A stretch of DNA of 64,000 nucleotides from Cupriavidus alkaliphilus. GTDB taxonomy: Bacteria > Pseudomonadota > Gammaproteobacteria > Burkholderiales > Burkholderiaceae. Location of the stretch: the NCBI RefSeq assembly GCF_900094595.1, contig NZ_FMAD01000013.1, positions 62,001-126,000 on the forward strand. The letters are read 5' to 3'. Under the pieces are notes generated by a model. It ran no database searches, was not told where the DNA came from, and saw only the letters and a list, made by a program, of their open reading frames with translations. Shown here one piece after another: positions 44,601 through 52,200 of the stretch. The position numbers and the translations under genes were made by a program. How positions within the stretch are numbered: position 1 is the stretch's first letter; each line of letters starts with the position of its first letter.

Positions 44601-45666
44601 ATTCGACGGCATCGGGCAGCATCAGGTTGGACACCGTGAAGCCGGTCAGGCCGGCCTTGGGCTTGGCGCCGCGGCCGGTCGCGCCCTCGTCGCGGATTTC
44701 ACCGCCGGCGCCGGTGGAGGCGCCCGGGAACGGCGAGATCGCGGTCGGGTGGTTGTGCGTCTCCACCTTCATCAGCGTGTGGGTCAGCGCCTCGTGGCGG
44801 CCGTACTTGTGGTCTTCGCCGCGCGGGAACCAGCGCTCGGCCACGTCGCCTTCCATCACCGCCGAGTTGTCCGAATAGGCCACGATCGAGCCCTGCGGAT
44901 TGAGCTGGTGCGTATTGCGGATCATCGCGAACAGCGACTTGTCCTGCTGCACGCCGTCGATGGTCCAGGTGGCGTTGAAGATCTTGTGGCGGCAGTGTTC
45001 GCTGTTGGCCTGCGCGAACATCATCAGCTCGACGTCGGTCGGGTTGCGCTCCAGCTTCGCGTAGGCATCGACCAGATAGTCGATCTCGTCCTCGGACAAC
45101 GCCAGGCCCATCTCGACGTTGGCCGCGGCCAGCGCGCTGCGCCCGGCGGAGATGTCGATAAAGCGCAGCGGCTTGGCCGGCAGTTCCTGGAACAGGCCGG
45201 CGGCATCGTCACGCGACGCGACCACGGTCTCGGTCATGCGGTCGAACAGGTGCGCGGCGACCGCGGCGCGGGTGTCCGCATCCAGCGACTTGCGCCCGCA
45301 CAGCAGGCCCTTCTTGCAGATCACGGTGATCTCGATGCCGCGCTCGATGCGGTGGATATGGGTCAGGCCGCAGTTGTGGGCGATGTCGGTGGCCTTGCTG
45401 GCCCACGGCGAGATCGTGCCGAAGCGCGGGATCACCACGAAGCGGTCGCCCTCGGGCTGCTCGGCGAATGGTGCGCCATAGGTCAGCAGCGCCGCCACGC
45501 GCGACTGGTCGTCGGCCGACAGCGGCGTTTGCGCGTCGACGAAATGCAGGAACTGGCCGTGCACCGACTCGATATCGGCGTCGATTTGCCGGAGAGCGGT
45601 GAGCAGGCGTTGCTGACGGAAGGCGGAAAGCGCCAAAGCGCCGGGGAAGCACGAGAAATGCGCCAT
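41620..45666 (-). CDS. purL: Phosphoribosylformylglycinamidine synthase
   Basis: A 1348-residue large-type FGAM synthetase of purine synthesis, converting FGAR to FGAM with glutamine and ATP. N-terminal and linker regions are followed by two AIRS-type halves (NHPTAISPFPGASTGAGGEI, then SDGGFMAALAEMAFAGH) and a glutaminase domain from about 1090. There the nucleophile Cys is near 1187 in GVCNGCQMM, with the catalytic His/Glu in the PHPERVF segment near 1309. The start MAHFSCFPGA is at the usual position; a frame extending 165 bp upstream has no family content. Confidence 0.96.
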   Translation of the reverse strand: MAHFSCFPGALALSAFRQQRLLTALRQIDADIESVHGQFLHFVDAQTPLSADDQSRVAALLTYGAPFAEQPEGDRFVVIPRFGTISPWASKATDIAHNCGLTHIHRIERGIEITVICKKGLLCGRKSLDADTRAAVAAHLFDRMTETVVASRDDAAGLFQELPAKPLRFIDISAGRSALAAANVEMGLALSEDEIDYLVDAYAKLERNPTDVELMMFAQANSEHCRHKIFNATWTIDGVQQDKSLFAMIRNTHQLNPQGSIVAYSDNSAVMEGDVAERWFPRGEDHKYGRHEALTHTLMKVETHNHPTAISPFPGASTGAGGEIRDEGATGRGAKPKAGLTGFTVSNLMLPDAVESWENDRDAAQPVAHRNPDDKAGVTGKPDRIASPLQIMIDGPLGGAAFNNEFGRANLGGYFRVYEQNVGGTVRGYHKPIMIAGGIGNIDASHTHKNPLPAGTLLIQLGGPGMRIGMGGGAASSMATGTNTADLDFDSVQRGNPEMERRAQEVINACWQLGDANPILSIHDVGAGGISNAFPELVDGADRGARFDLRQVHLEESGLSPAEIWCNESQERYVLAIAPDSFPQFQAMCERERSPFAVVGIATEEKQLQLVDASVDAALKEHYAVNMPMDVLLGKPPRMHRDVKRVEQPLPAVDVTGISLEQAVRDVLRHPTVASKSFLISIGDRTVGGMNARDQMVGPWQVPVADVAVTTLDYKGNAGEAMTMGERTPLAVIDAPASGRMAIGEALTNLAAAPVKDLGKVKLSANWMAACGVEGEDAKLYDTVHAVGMELCPALGISIPVGKDSLSMRTKWQDQGVDKEVVAPVSLIISAFAAVDDVNRTLTPQLRTDAGDSVLIAIDLGRGKNRMAGSILAQVTQQVGDSAPDVDNAEDLKNFFNVIQRLNRDGKLLAYHDRSDGGFMAALAEMAFAGHCGISLNVDMLALDPQQEQDYGDAKNWAQQVAERRNDQTLRALFSEELGAVVQVRMEDRDAVFAVLREAGLSACSHVVGKPNTTDQVEIYRDAKKVFGASRTDLQRNWSEVSWRIARLRDNPACADSEYDRLLDAADPGISPVLTFDPAEDVAAPFVATGARPRVAILREQGVNSQIEMAYSMDRAGFDTHDVHMSDLIAGRANLADFQGFVACGGFSYGDVLGAGEGWAKTILFNAQMAEQFAAFFNRQDTFALGVCNGCQMMSNLAPIIPGAGAWPKFTRNQSEQYEARYVTVEVQSSPSIFFAGMEGSRIPIVVAHGEGFADFSQQGNIDQAHVALRFVDNYGVVTQTYPLNPNGSPDGITSVTTVDGRFTVLMPHPERVFRAATMSWAPDAWKQVADGGSPWMRMFRNARKWVG

Positions 45667-45878
45667 GATCGTAGCGGTCGGGAGGCGTGGAGGTAAAGCC
45701 TGGTACGGGCCTGGTAGGGGGCTGCTGCTTGCTCGGCACCGCTGCATGGGGCGCCGGCTGGCGGGAAACCGGTATTGTACCTTGCCGGCACCCGCTTTTT
45801 GCACTGCGACATCAGCACGGCGCCGTGTCACGTTCCGGCGTGATAATGCTTATGCGTCACTTTATGGCAGGAAACGGC

Positions 45879-46478
45879 TCAGAGTGACGTTGCCGACCGC
45901 GCCGCCTGTTCGTACAGGCCGGTCAACACCCGCATTAGCCGGGCCAGTTCGCCGATCTCGGCATTCTCTTCGCTGCCGGCGGTGAAATTGCTGGTCAGGC
46001 ATTGCTCGCGGATCTCGCGGTAGCGCGAACACGCCTCGGCGCCCGCATCGGTGGTCGAGTACGTGGCCTCCTTGCCCACCCGCTCCCCGCTCACCAGCCC
46101 GAGCCCCTGCAGCTTCTTCAGCGCATAGGTGACCAGGTGGGTGTCTTCCACGTTGAGCACGAAGCAGATATCGGCCAGCCGCTTGGGCCGGCCGCGGTGG
46201 TTGACGTGGTGCAGCACCAGCACGTCGAGGAAGGTCAGGTCGCGCACGCCGGCCGCGCCCATGCAGCGCACCACCCAGCGGCTGTAGGCGTTGTAGGCGG
46301 TGTTCAGGCCGAACTCGAATTCCGACAGCTCGGGACTGCGCACCGACACCAGGTGCGACGACGACACGATATTCGCGCCGGCGGCGCGCGACAGTGCGGT
46401 GGCTGGCCTGCCGGCAGGGGTATCGGCGACCGCGGCGGCTGCGGTGGCGGGCGCGCTTTCGGCTGGCTTGCGTGACAT
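45879..46478 (-). CDS. MarR-like winged-helix regulator
   Basis: A 199-residue DNA-binding protein. An alanine-rich, probably disordered N terminus (1-45) precedes a winged helix from about 60 to 165: FLDVLVLHHVNHRGRPKRLADICFVL and THLVTYALKKLQGLGLVSGERVGKEATYSTTDAG. It fits the winged-helix/MarR-like group seen in Proteobacteria where the target is unknown. It lies upstream of and parallel to purL, separated by 212 bp, so it is probably a separate unit. Confidence 0.82.
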   Translation of the reverse strand: MSRKPAESAPATAAAAVADTPAGRPATALSRAAGANIVSSSHLVSVRSPELSEFEFGLNTAYNAYSRWVVRCMGAAGVRDLTFLDVLVLHHVNHRGRPKRLADICFVLNVEDTHLVTYALKKLQGLGLVSGERVGKEATYSTTDAGAEACSRYREIREQCLTSNFTAGSEENAEIGELARLMRVLTGLYEQAARSATSL

Positions 46479-46687
46479 GGGGGACGATTCCTTTCGATGG
46501 AGGGCGGCGTTGACGGCGGTTCGGGGTACCAGATTTCGCGGGATCGAGCCGCCGGACGCCGCCTTTGGCCTGATAGTTTATCGGTGAATTACCACGAATA
46601 AAACGACATTTCGGGCGGCGCCGCCCGCCGGGGAAGCCAAACAGGCGTCACCGCGTTTCGGACTCTTCCCAGACCAGCCGGAGACGC

Positions 46688-46707
46688 TATACTGTATATT
46701 CATACAG
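46688..46707 (+). promoter_or_regulatory. LexA (SOS) box overlapping a -10 element
   Basis: TACTGTATATTCATACAGTA (46690-46709) differs from the E. coli LexA consensus at two central positions, and CTGT-N8-ACAG (46692-46707) is exact. TATACT (46688-46693) provides a -10 that overlaps the box, so bound LexA would block RNA polymerase. The next start codon is 18 bp beyond the box. Confidence 0.85.
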
Positions 46708-46725
46708 TATCAATCCGAGCCCCCC

Positions 46726-46974
46726 ATGTCGCCCGAACCTGCAAACTGCCCCCTTTGCGGCGCTGCTGCCGAGCGCACGCGCGCCGCGCCCCGCGGCTAT
46801 CTCTACCTGTGTCCCGGCTGCGGCGCGTATCACATCAGCCGCAGCGCCCTGGCCTGCCGCCAGGACATTCCGGCTTCCGCCAGGAGCGATGTCCGGCTGC
46901 TGCGCGCCTATGGCCACCAGCCCCAGATCGAGGTCTGCCGGGACGGCGTGCGCATCGTGCCCGGGCGGAGCTAG
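46726..46974 (+). CDS. Small zinc-ribbon protein, probably SOS-induced
   Basis: An 82-residue protein I cannot assign to a named family. Cys8 and Cys11 (CPLC) and Cys29 and Cys32 (CPGC) form a clear zinc-ribbon pair with an arginine-rich linker between them. The second half (residues 36-82) has a further Cys pair candidate (ACRQ, VCRD) and is basic. The gene starts 15-20 bp after a LexA box and is followed 2 bp later by another small gene. A DNA-damage role is inferred from regulation only. Confidence 0.72.
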   Translation: MSPEPANCPLCGAAAERTRAAPRGYLYLCPGCGAYHISRSALACRQDIPASARSDVRLLRAYGHQPQIEVCRDGVRIVPGRS

Positions 46975-46976
46975 GC

Positions 46977-47258
46977 ATGGGCAACAGCAAACGGGCGGCA
47001 AGCTGCCACTTGCCGGCGGCAACGCCCGAGTATCCGGTGCCGGGGGCGAACGGCATACTGGCGCAGGTGCAGGGACACCATGTCGCCGCCGCGCTGCAGA
47101 CCCTGCCGCGCGCGACGGCGGACGCGCCCAATCACCATGAGGTGCTGGTCGAGGCCGGCCATCTCGGCACGGTCAGGCTCTTTATCGTGAAGAAGCTCGC
47201 GCGCCATAACCGGCACAGCCACTATTACTGGTCGGCCTATCGCGCGGAGCCGGCCTGA
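46977..47258 (+). CDS. Small basic protein downstream of the zinc-ribbon gene
   Basis: A 93-residue protein of unknown family starting MGNSKRAASCHLPA. The C-terminal half is predicted alpha/beta with a basic His-rich tail (VKKLARHNRHSHYYWSAYRAE). The start codon lies two bases after the stop of the zinc-ribbon gene, indicating a two-gene operon under the same LexA box. No catalytic motif is evident. An alternative downstream start cannot be excluded. Confidence 0.62.
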   Translation: MGNSKRAASCHLPAATPEYPVPGANGILAQVQGHHVAAALQTLPRATADAPNHHEVLVEAGHLGTVRLFIVKKLARHNRHSHYYWSAYRAEPA

Positions 47259-47356
47259 CGCCGGGCCGGCGTGCCGCCTGGTGTTCCGCACGACCCCGAA
47301 GCATCAAGACGTGATGCATTTCTGCCACGCTACCTCTTGAGTAGGGCTATGCTATG

Positions 47357-47443
47357 GCGACCATGTCGCGGCAATATCGAACTGCCGAATGCGTTCACCC
47401 ATTCGGCTTCGACCGCCCGCTACACGTAGCGGGCGCTTTTTTT
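47357..47443 (+). ncRNA. Candidate sRNA or attenuator leader with intrinsic terminator
   Basis: Four hairpins in series: GCGAC-CAT-GTCGC (47357-47369); CGGCA/TGCCG (47369-47387); GCCGAATG/CATTCGGC (47384-47407); and GCCCGCTAC/GTAGCGGGC (47415-47433) followed by seven T (47437-47443). The second and third share 47384-47387, so they exclude each other, as in attenuators. The last is a strong terminator. It lies 23 bp before the DUF2188-like gene and 98 bp after the SOS operon. No clear promoter is visible. Confidence 0.5.
47415..47443 (+). terminator. Intrinsic terminator before the DUF2188-like gene
   Basis: Stem GCCCGCTAC/GTAGCGGGC, extended by one C-G pair, with a T-run of seven. It could end the SOS operon transcript, a small RNA, or a regulated leader. 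Confidence 0.85.
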
Positions 47444-47466
47444 CTGGCCCTGACCCGGGAGGCAAT

Positions 47467-47685
47467 ATGCAAGCGCGAATCATTCGCGTTACACCGGTCG
47501 ACTCTGGCTGGACGCTGGACTCCGACAGCTTTCCCCAGCCGCAACGGTTCCGGACGCTCGAGGACGCGATCTCGGCGGGATGGGCGCAGGCCAGGCAGCA
47601 AAACGGCGAACTGCATATCCATCGCCACGACGGTGGCCTGCGCCTGCGCGTGGCCGCTGGCAGCACCGGGGAATCACAGGGCTGA
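47467..47685 (+). CDS. Small DUF2188-like protein
   Basis: A 72-residue protein. The pattern IIRVTPVDSGWTLDSD, then FRTLEDAISAGWAQARQQNGELHIHRHDGGLRLRV resembles the DUF2188 family: two strands, a helix with ARQQ, and a strand with HxHDG. The function is unknown. The start follows CGGGAGGCAAT, an excellent ribosome site. It sits just after the terminator at 47415, so its expression may depend on read-through. Confidence 0.65.
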   Translation: MQARIIRVTPVDSGWTLDSDSFPQPQRFRTLEDAISAGWAQARQQNGELHIHRHDGGLRLRVAAGSTGESQG

Positions 47686-47800
47686 TATCGGGGATCTCGC
47701 CGGCCCATGGCCCTGCGGTCATCGGCCGCGCCGACAATCAGCGTAAGATGGCTCCCACCCAGGTATATAGACGGGTTCGCCCAATCCTGCCGGAGCAGAC

Positions 47801-48916
47801 ATGCGACTTGCTGACTTCATCTTGCGCGACATGAGCCGCATCCTGACGGAATGGGAGGCGTTTGCCGCCACCCAGCTGCCGGCCGCCGGACACATGGATT
47901 CACTCGCGCTGCGCAATCACGCGGTATATATCCTGCAGGCCGTAGCCAAGGACCTGTCGACCCCGCAAACCCGCCACGCCCAGCGTGAGAAGTCGATGGG
48001 GCGGGCTCCGCGCCTGGCCGATGCACCGGAAACCGCGGCCCAGACCCACGCGCTGCTGCGGGCGCGGCACGGCTTCAACATCAACCAGATGGTGGCCGAG
48101 TACCGGGCCCTGCGTGCCAGCGTGCTGAGCCTGTGGATCGATGCCTGCCTGCCGGACGCGCCGGATCTCGATGACATGATCCGTTTCAACGAGGCCATCG
48201 ACCAGGCCGTCGCGGAATCGGTGGGCTATTTCGATGCGCAGGTCGAGCAGGCGCGCAACCTGCTGCTCGGCATGCTGGGACACGACATGCGCAGCCCGTT
48301 GCAGACCATCCAGTCCACCGCGCACTTCCTGGCGGCGCTGAATGCCGGGGAGAAGGTCTCGGAAGCCGCGGCCCGGCTTATCCGCAGCGGCGCCCGCATG
48401 AACGCGCTGCTGGACGACCTGTGCGATTTCAACCGGACCAAGCTTGGCCTGGGCATCAATATCGCGCCGGCCGGCATCGACCTGGCGCAGGTGTTTGGCG
48501 ATGCCGTGGACCAGCTGCGCGCCGCCCACCCGGACCACCGCATCGAATTCGCCGTCCATGGCAACGTGCAGGGCGTCTGGGACGGCCTGCGGCTGCAGCA
48601 GCTGCTTTCCAACCTGGTCAACAATGCGGTCACGTACGGCGCAGCGGACGCGCCGGTCCGCGTGGTCGCGACCGGCGATGATGCGGAGGTCCGTGTCGCG
48701 GTCTGGAACAGCGGGCCGCCGATCGATCCGCAGGCCTTGAGCCAGATCTTCGACCCGCTCAGGCGAGGCGAGGATCCGCACGACAAGAACGCTCCCGGGC
48801 TGGGGCTCGGGCTGTATATCGCCAGCGAAATCGCCAAGGCCCACCACGGGTCGATCGAAGCCCGCTCGGATGCGGCCGGAACCGTGTTCGAGCTCTGCCT
48901 GCCGCGGCATGCCTAG
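47801..48916 (+). CDS. Soluble orphan sensor histidine kinase
   Basis: A 371-residue kinase without membrane segments. Residues about 10-145 form an all-helical domain like the RsbRD N-terminal sensor (FGFNINQ-type core: RHGFNINQMVAEYRALRASVL). The HisKA box follows, with His161 in GHDMRSPLQT, then a HATPase domain with LLSNLVNNAVTYG, NSGPPI and GLGLGLYIASEIAKAH. No receiver domain or response-regulator gene is adjacent, so its partner is elsewhere. The signal would be cytoplasmic. It is separated by 180 bp from the amidase gene. Confidence 0.88.
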   Translation: MRLADFILRDMSRILTEWEAFAATQLPAAGHMDSLALRNHAVYILQAVAKDLSTPQTRHAQREKSMGRAPRLADAPETAAQTHALLRARHGFNINQMVAEYRALRASVLSLWIDACLPDAPDLDDMIRFNEAIDQAVAESVGYFDAQVEQARNLLLGMLGHDMRSPLQTIQSTAHFLAALNAGEKVSEAAARLIRSGARMNALLDDLCDFNRTKLGLGINIAPAGIDLAQVFGDAVDQLRAAHPDHRIEFAVHGNVQGVWDGLRLQQLLSNLVNNAVTYGAADAPVRVVATGDDAEVRVAVWNSGPPIDPQALSQIFDPLRRGEDPHDKNAPGLGLGLYIASEIAKAHHGSIEARSDAAGTVFELCLPRHA

Positions 48917-49096
48917 CCGACGGCGCTGCCCCGGCACCATCACATAGAGGCCATCCCTATCTGTCGCCCTGCAGGGCTTCTTGCTACCCTTGAGGTTCCC
49001 ACGCTGCGCCCCGGCGACTGCGCGGGACGGTTCCGCGGCGGGGCCCGCCCCGCCCCCCGCGCGCCGCGTGCGTATCCGCCCCCAATTTGCAGACCC

Positions 49097-50470
49097 ATGC
49101 CATTGATGCTTCCCGACCTCGATACCCTCAACGCCCGCCTGCGCGACGGCGCCACCAGCCGCGCGCAGATCGTCGAGCAGGCCGCGGCCCGGGCGGCCAC
49201 GCCGGCGGCCGAGGCCGTGTTCCTGCACCGCACCTTCGAGGCCGCCGCCCAGGTGGCGCGCGCCGCCGACGCCGCCAGCCGGGCCGGCAAGGCGCTGCAT
49301 CCGCTGGCGGGCCTGCCGGTCTCGGTCAAGGACCTGTATGACGTGGCCGGCGAGGTCACCCGTGCCGCCTCGCTGGTGCGCGCCGACGCCGCGCCGGCCG
49401 CCGCCGACGCCCCGGTGGTGGCGCGGCTGCGCGCGGCCGGCGCGGCGCTGGTCGGGCGCACCAACATGACCGAGTTCGCGTTCTCGGGCGTGGGCATCAA
49501 TCCCCATTACGGCACGCCCGCCAATCCGGCCGGCGGCGGCCCCGCGCGCATCCCGGGCGGGTCGTCGTCGGGCGCCGCGGTATCGGTGGCGCTGGGGCTG
49601 GCGGTGGCCGCGCTGGGCAGCGACACCGGCGGCTCGATCCGCATCCCGGCGGCGCTGTGCGGCATCACCGGCTTCAAGCCCACCGCGCGGCGCGTGCCGC
49701 TGGCGGGGGCGTTCCCGCTGTCGTACACGCTCGACACCGCCTGCGCCATGGCGCGCACGGTCGGCGACTGCATAGCGGTGGACAGCGTGATCGCCGACAG
49801 CGCGGTGCTGCCGCGCGTGACCGATCCCGCCGCCACGCGGCTGGCGATCCCGCGCCAGCTGCTGCTGGACGATCTCGATCCGGTGGTGGCGCGCGCCTTC
49901 GACCGCGCGCTGGGCCGGCTGTCGGCCGCCGGCGTGCGGCTGGAGCATGTCGACCTGCCCGAACTCGGCGAACTGGCCGCGCTGAACGCTCATGGCGGCT
50001 TCAGCGCGGCCGAGGCCTATGCCATCCACCGCCACCTGCTGGCGGCCCGCCGCGACCGCTACGATGCGCGCGTGGCGTCGCGCATCGACCGCGGCGCCGG
50101 CGTGAGCGCCGCCGACTATATCGACCTGGGCCGCGCCCGGCTGGACTGGATCGCCCGCATGGAAGCCCGGCTGGCCGGGTTCGACGCGGTGGTCTGCCCC
50201 ACCGTGCCGATGGTGGCGCCCGAGATCGGGCCGCTGCGCACCGATGACGCGCACTTCTTCCGCGTCAATGCCCTGCTGTTGCGCAATACCTCCGCCTTCA
50301 ATTTCTTCGACGGCTGCTCGCTGTCCATGCCCTGCCACGCGCCGGACGAACTGCCGGTCGGGCTGATGCTGTCGCACGGGCCGATGCGCGACGCCGCGCT
50401 GCTCGGCACGGCGCTTGCATTGGAACGCATCGTGCAGCCCGTCGTGCAGCCATCAGCGCGCGACGACTGA
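49097..50470 (+). CDS. Amidase (amidase signature family)
   Basis: A 457-residue amidase. The Ser-cisSer-Lys triad is visible: Lys78 in VSVKDLYDV, Ser156 in GGSSSGAAVS, and the nucleophile Ser180 in GSDTGGSIRIPAALCG. Spacing matches the family. The substrate is unknown; no GatB/C subunit is present, so it is not the tRNA amidotransferase. It leads a same-strand run with a TRAP transporter and a D-amino-acid-oxidase-like flavoprotein. Confidence 0.92.
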   Translation: MPLMLPDLDTLNARLRDGATSRAQIVEQAAARAATPAAEAVFLHRTFEAAAQVARAADAASRAGKALHPLAGLPVSVKDLYDVAGEVTRAASLVRADAAPAAADAPVVARLRAAGAALVGRTNMTEFAFSGVGINPHYGTPANPAGGGPARIPGGSSSGAAVSVALGLAVAALGSDTGGSIRIPAALCGITGFKPTARRVPLAGAFPLSYTLDTACAMARTVGDCIAVDSVIADSAVLPRVTDPAATRLAIPRQLLLDDLDPVVARAFDRALGRLSAAGVRLEHVDLPELGELAALNAHGGFSAAEAYAIHRHLLAARRDRYDARVASRIDRGAGVSAADYIDLGRARLDWIARMEARLAGFDAVVCPTVPMVAPEIGPLRTDDAHFFRVNALLLRNTSAFNFFDGCSLSMPCHAPDELPVGLMLSHGPMRDAALLGTALALERIVQPVVQPSARDD

Positions 50471-50595
50471 GCCCGCCGCCGCGCCGTTGATCTTGCGCCA
50501 CGCGCCCGGTCCGGAGCCAGGCCTGCGCGTGGCACCAGGTAGTACGCAACCCGCTGTACAACCGCGCCCCCGCGCGCACACCAGGAGAGATCGAG

Positions 50596-51561
50596 ATGCG
50601 AGTCAAGGCAATGATCGCGGCCACGCTGATGCTGGCCGCCGTGGCCGCACAGGCGGACACCAAGTGGGACCTGCCCACCGGCTACCCCGTCGCCAACCTG
50701 CACACCGAGAACCTGCAGCAGATGGCGAGCGATGTCGACAAGGCCACCGGCGGCAAGCTCAAGATCGTGCTGCATCCGAACGGGTCGCTGCTCAAGGCCA
50801 ACGAGATCAAGCGCGGCGTGCAGACCGGCCAGGTGCAGATGGGAGAGATCCTGATGTCGCTGCTGGCCAACGAGAATCCGATATTCGGCGTCGACGCGGT
50901 GCCGTTCCTGGCCACCAGCTATGCCGATGCCTACAAGCTGTGGCAGGCATCGCGCCCGGTCACGGAGAAGGTGCTGGACAAGCAGGGGCTGAAGCTGCTG
51001 TACGCGGTGGCCTGGCCGCCGCAGGGCATCTACGCCAACAAGCCGATCAATTCGGCCGCCGACATGAAGGGCCTGAAGTGGCGCGCCTACAATCCCGCCA
51101 CCTCGCGCATCGCCGAGCTGGTCGGCGCCCAGCCCGTGACCATCCAGGCCGCCGACCTGGCGCAGGCGCTGGCCACCGGCACCGTCAACTCCTTCATGTC
51201 CTCGGGTGCGACCGGCGTCGACACCAAGGTATGGGAGAGCGTGAAGTACTTCTATGCGGTCGATGCCTGGCTGCCCAAGAACATGCTGGTGGTCAGCAAG
51301 AAGGCCTTCGCCGCGCTCGACAAACCCACCCAGGACGCGCTGCTCAAGGCCGTCGCCGACGCCGAGAAGCGCGGCTGGCAGGTGTCGGAGCAGAAGACCA
51401 AGGAGTACCTGGCCACGCTCGCCAAGAACGGCATGACGGTGCAGCAACCGTCGCCGCAGCTCAAGGCCGACATGCAGAAACTCGGCCAGACCATGGTGGA
51501 CGACTGGGCCAAGAGCGCGGGCGCCGACGGCAAGGCCATCCTCGACGCCTACCGCAAGTAG
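50596..51561 (+). CDS. TRAP transporter binding protein (DctP type)
   Basis: A 321-residue periplasmic receptor. The signal peptide MRVKAMIAATLMLAAVAAQA is cleaved before DTKWDLPTGYP. Marks of DctP proteins include GVQTGQVQMGEI, KGLKWRAYNPAT and the conserved Arg of RAYN that pairs with a substrate carboxylate. It captures a carboxylate ligand for the DctQM genes that follow. The start follows AGGAGAGATCGAG. Confidence 0.92.
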   Translation: MRVKAMIAATLMLAAVAAQADTKWDLPTGYPVANLHTENLQQMASDVDKATGGKLKIVLHPNGSLLKANEIKRGVQTGQVQMGEILMSLLANENPIFGVDAVPFLATSYADAYKLWQASRPVTEKVLDKQGLKLLYAVAWPPQGIYANKPINSAADMKGLKWRAYNPATSRIAELVGAQPVTIQAADLAQALATGTVNSFMSSGATGVDTKVWESVKYFYAVDAWLPKNMLVVSKKAFAALDKPTQDALLKAVADAEKRGWQVSEQKTKEYLATLAKNGMTVQQPSPQLKADMQKLGQTMVDDWAKSAGADGKAILDAYRK

Positions 51562-51648
51562 CCCCGCGGGCCCACCCACTCCAGCGCCTGCAGCGCGGCC
51601 GCGCCGGCTGCGTTGCAGGAAGCCCATCCTTCCCCTGCGCCGCCCACC

Positions 51649-52200
51649 ATGCCAACTGCCCCCTCTTCCAAGCGCTGGCTCGACCGCGTGCTGGACCTGT
51701 TCGCCGCGCTCGGCGCGCTGTGCATCCTGGCCGTCTGCCTGATCATGATCCTGATGTCGCTGTCGCGCGAAACCACGGTGATCTTCAAGGGCGGCGACGA
51801 CATCGTGGCCTGGCTGTGCGCCGCCTCCGCCTTCCTGGTGCTCGGCCAGACCTTCCAGCATGGCGGCATCGTGCGCGTGGAGATGCTGCTGTCGGCGCTC
51901 GGCCCGCGCCGGCGCTGGCTGCTGGAACTGGTCTCGCTGACCATCTGCCTGGTGTTCGCCGCCTATGCAAGCTGGGCGCTGGGCACCTTTGCCTGGCAGA
52001 GCTGGGAGATCGGCGATGTCTCGCAGGGCCAGATCGTGATCCCGTTGTGGATACCGCAGAGTTTCGCGGTGCTGGGCTGCGCGGGGTTCCTGCTGGCGGT
52101 CGCGGATGAATGGCTGCGCGTGGTGCGGCGCCAGAAGCCGCGCTACCAGCTGGCCCAGGAAGCCAAGCTTGCCGCCGGCGATTTCGGGGAGACGGTCTGA
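51649..52200 (+). CDS. TRAP transporter small permease (DctQ type)
   Basis: A 183-residue membrane protein with four predicted helices, the normal DctQ topology. Segments WLDRVLDLFAALGALCILAVC and VLGQTFQHGGIVRVEML fit the family, with the latter containing the conserved region between helices 1 and 2. The stop overlaps the dctM start by one base (TGATG). A start 36 bp upstream is possible but would add a proline-rich stretch. Confidence 0.9.
   Translation: MPTAPSSKRWLDRVLDLFAALGALCILAVCLIMILMSLSRETTVIFKGGDDIVAWLCAASAFLVLGQTFQHGGIVRVEMLLSALGPRRRWLLELVSLTICLVFAAYASWALGTFAWQSWEIGDVSQGQIVIPLWIPQSFAVLGCAGFLLAVADEWLRVVRRQKPRYQLAQEAKLAAGDFGETV

Noticed and set aside
47357..47443. 6S, SRP or other known housekeeping RNA
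   Set aside because: Hairpin sizes and loop sequences do not match these RNAs.
49097..50470. GatA subunit of tRNA amidotransferase
   Set aside because: No gatB or gatC nearby, and the context is a catabolic transporter cluster.
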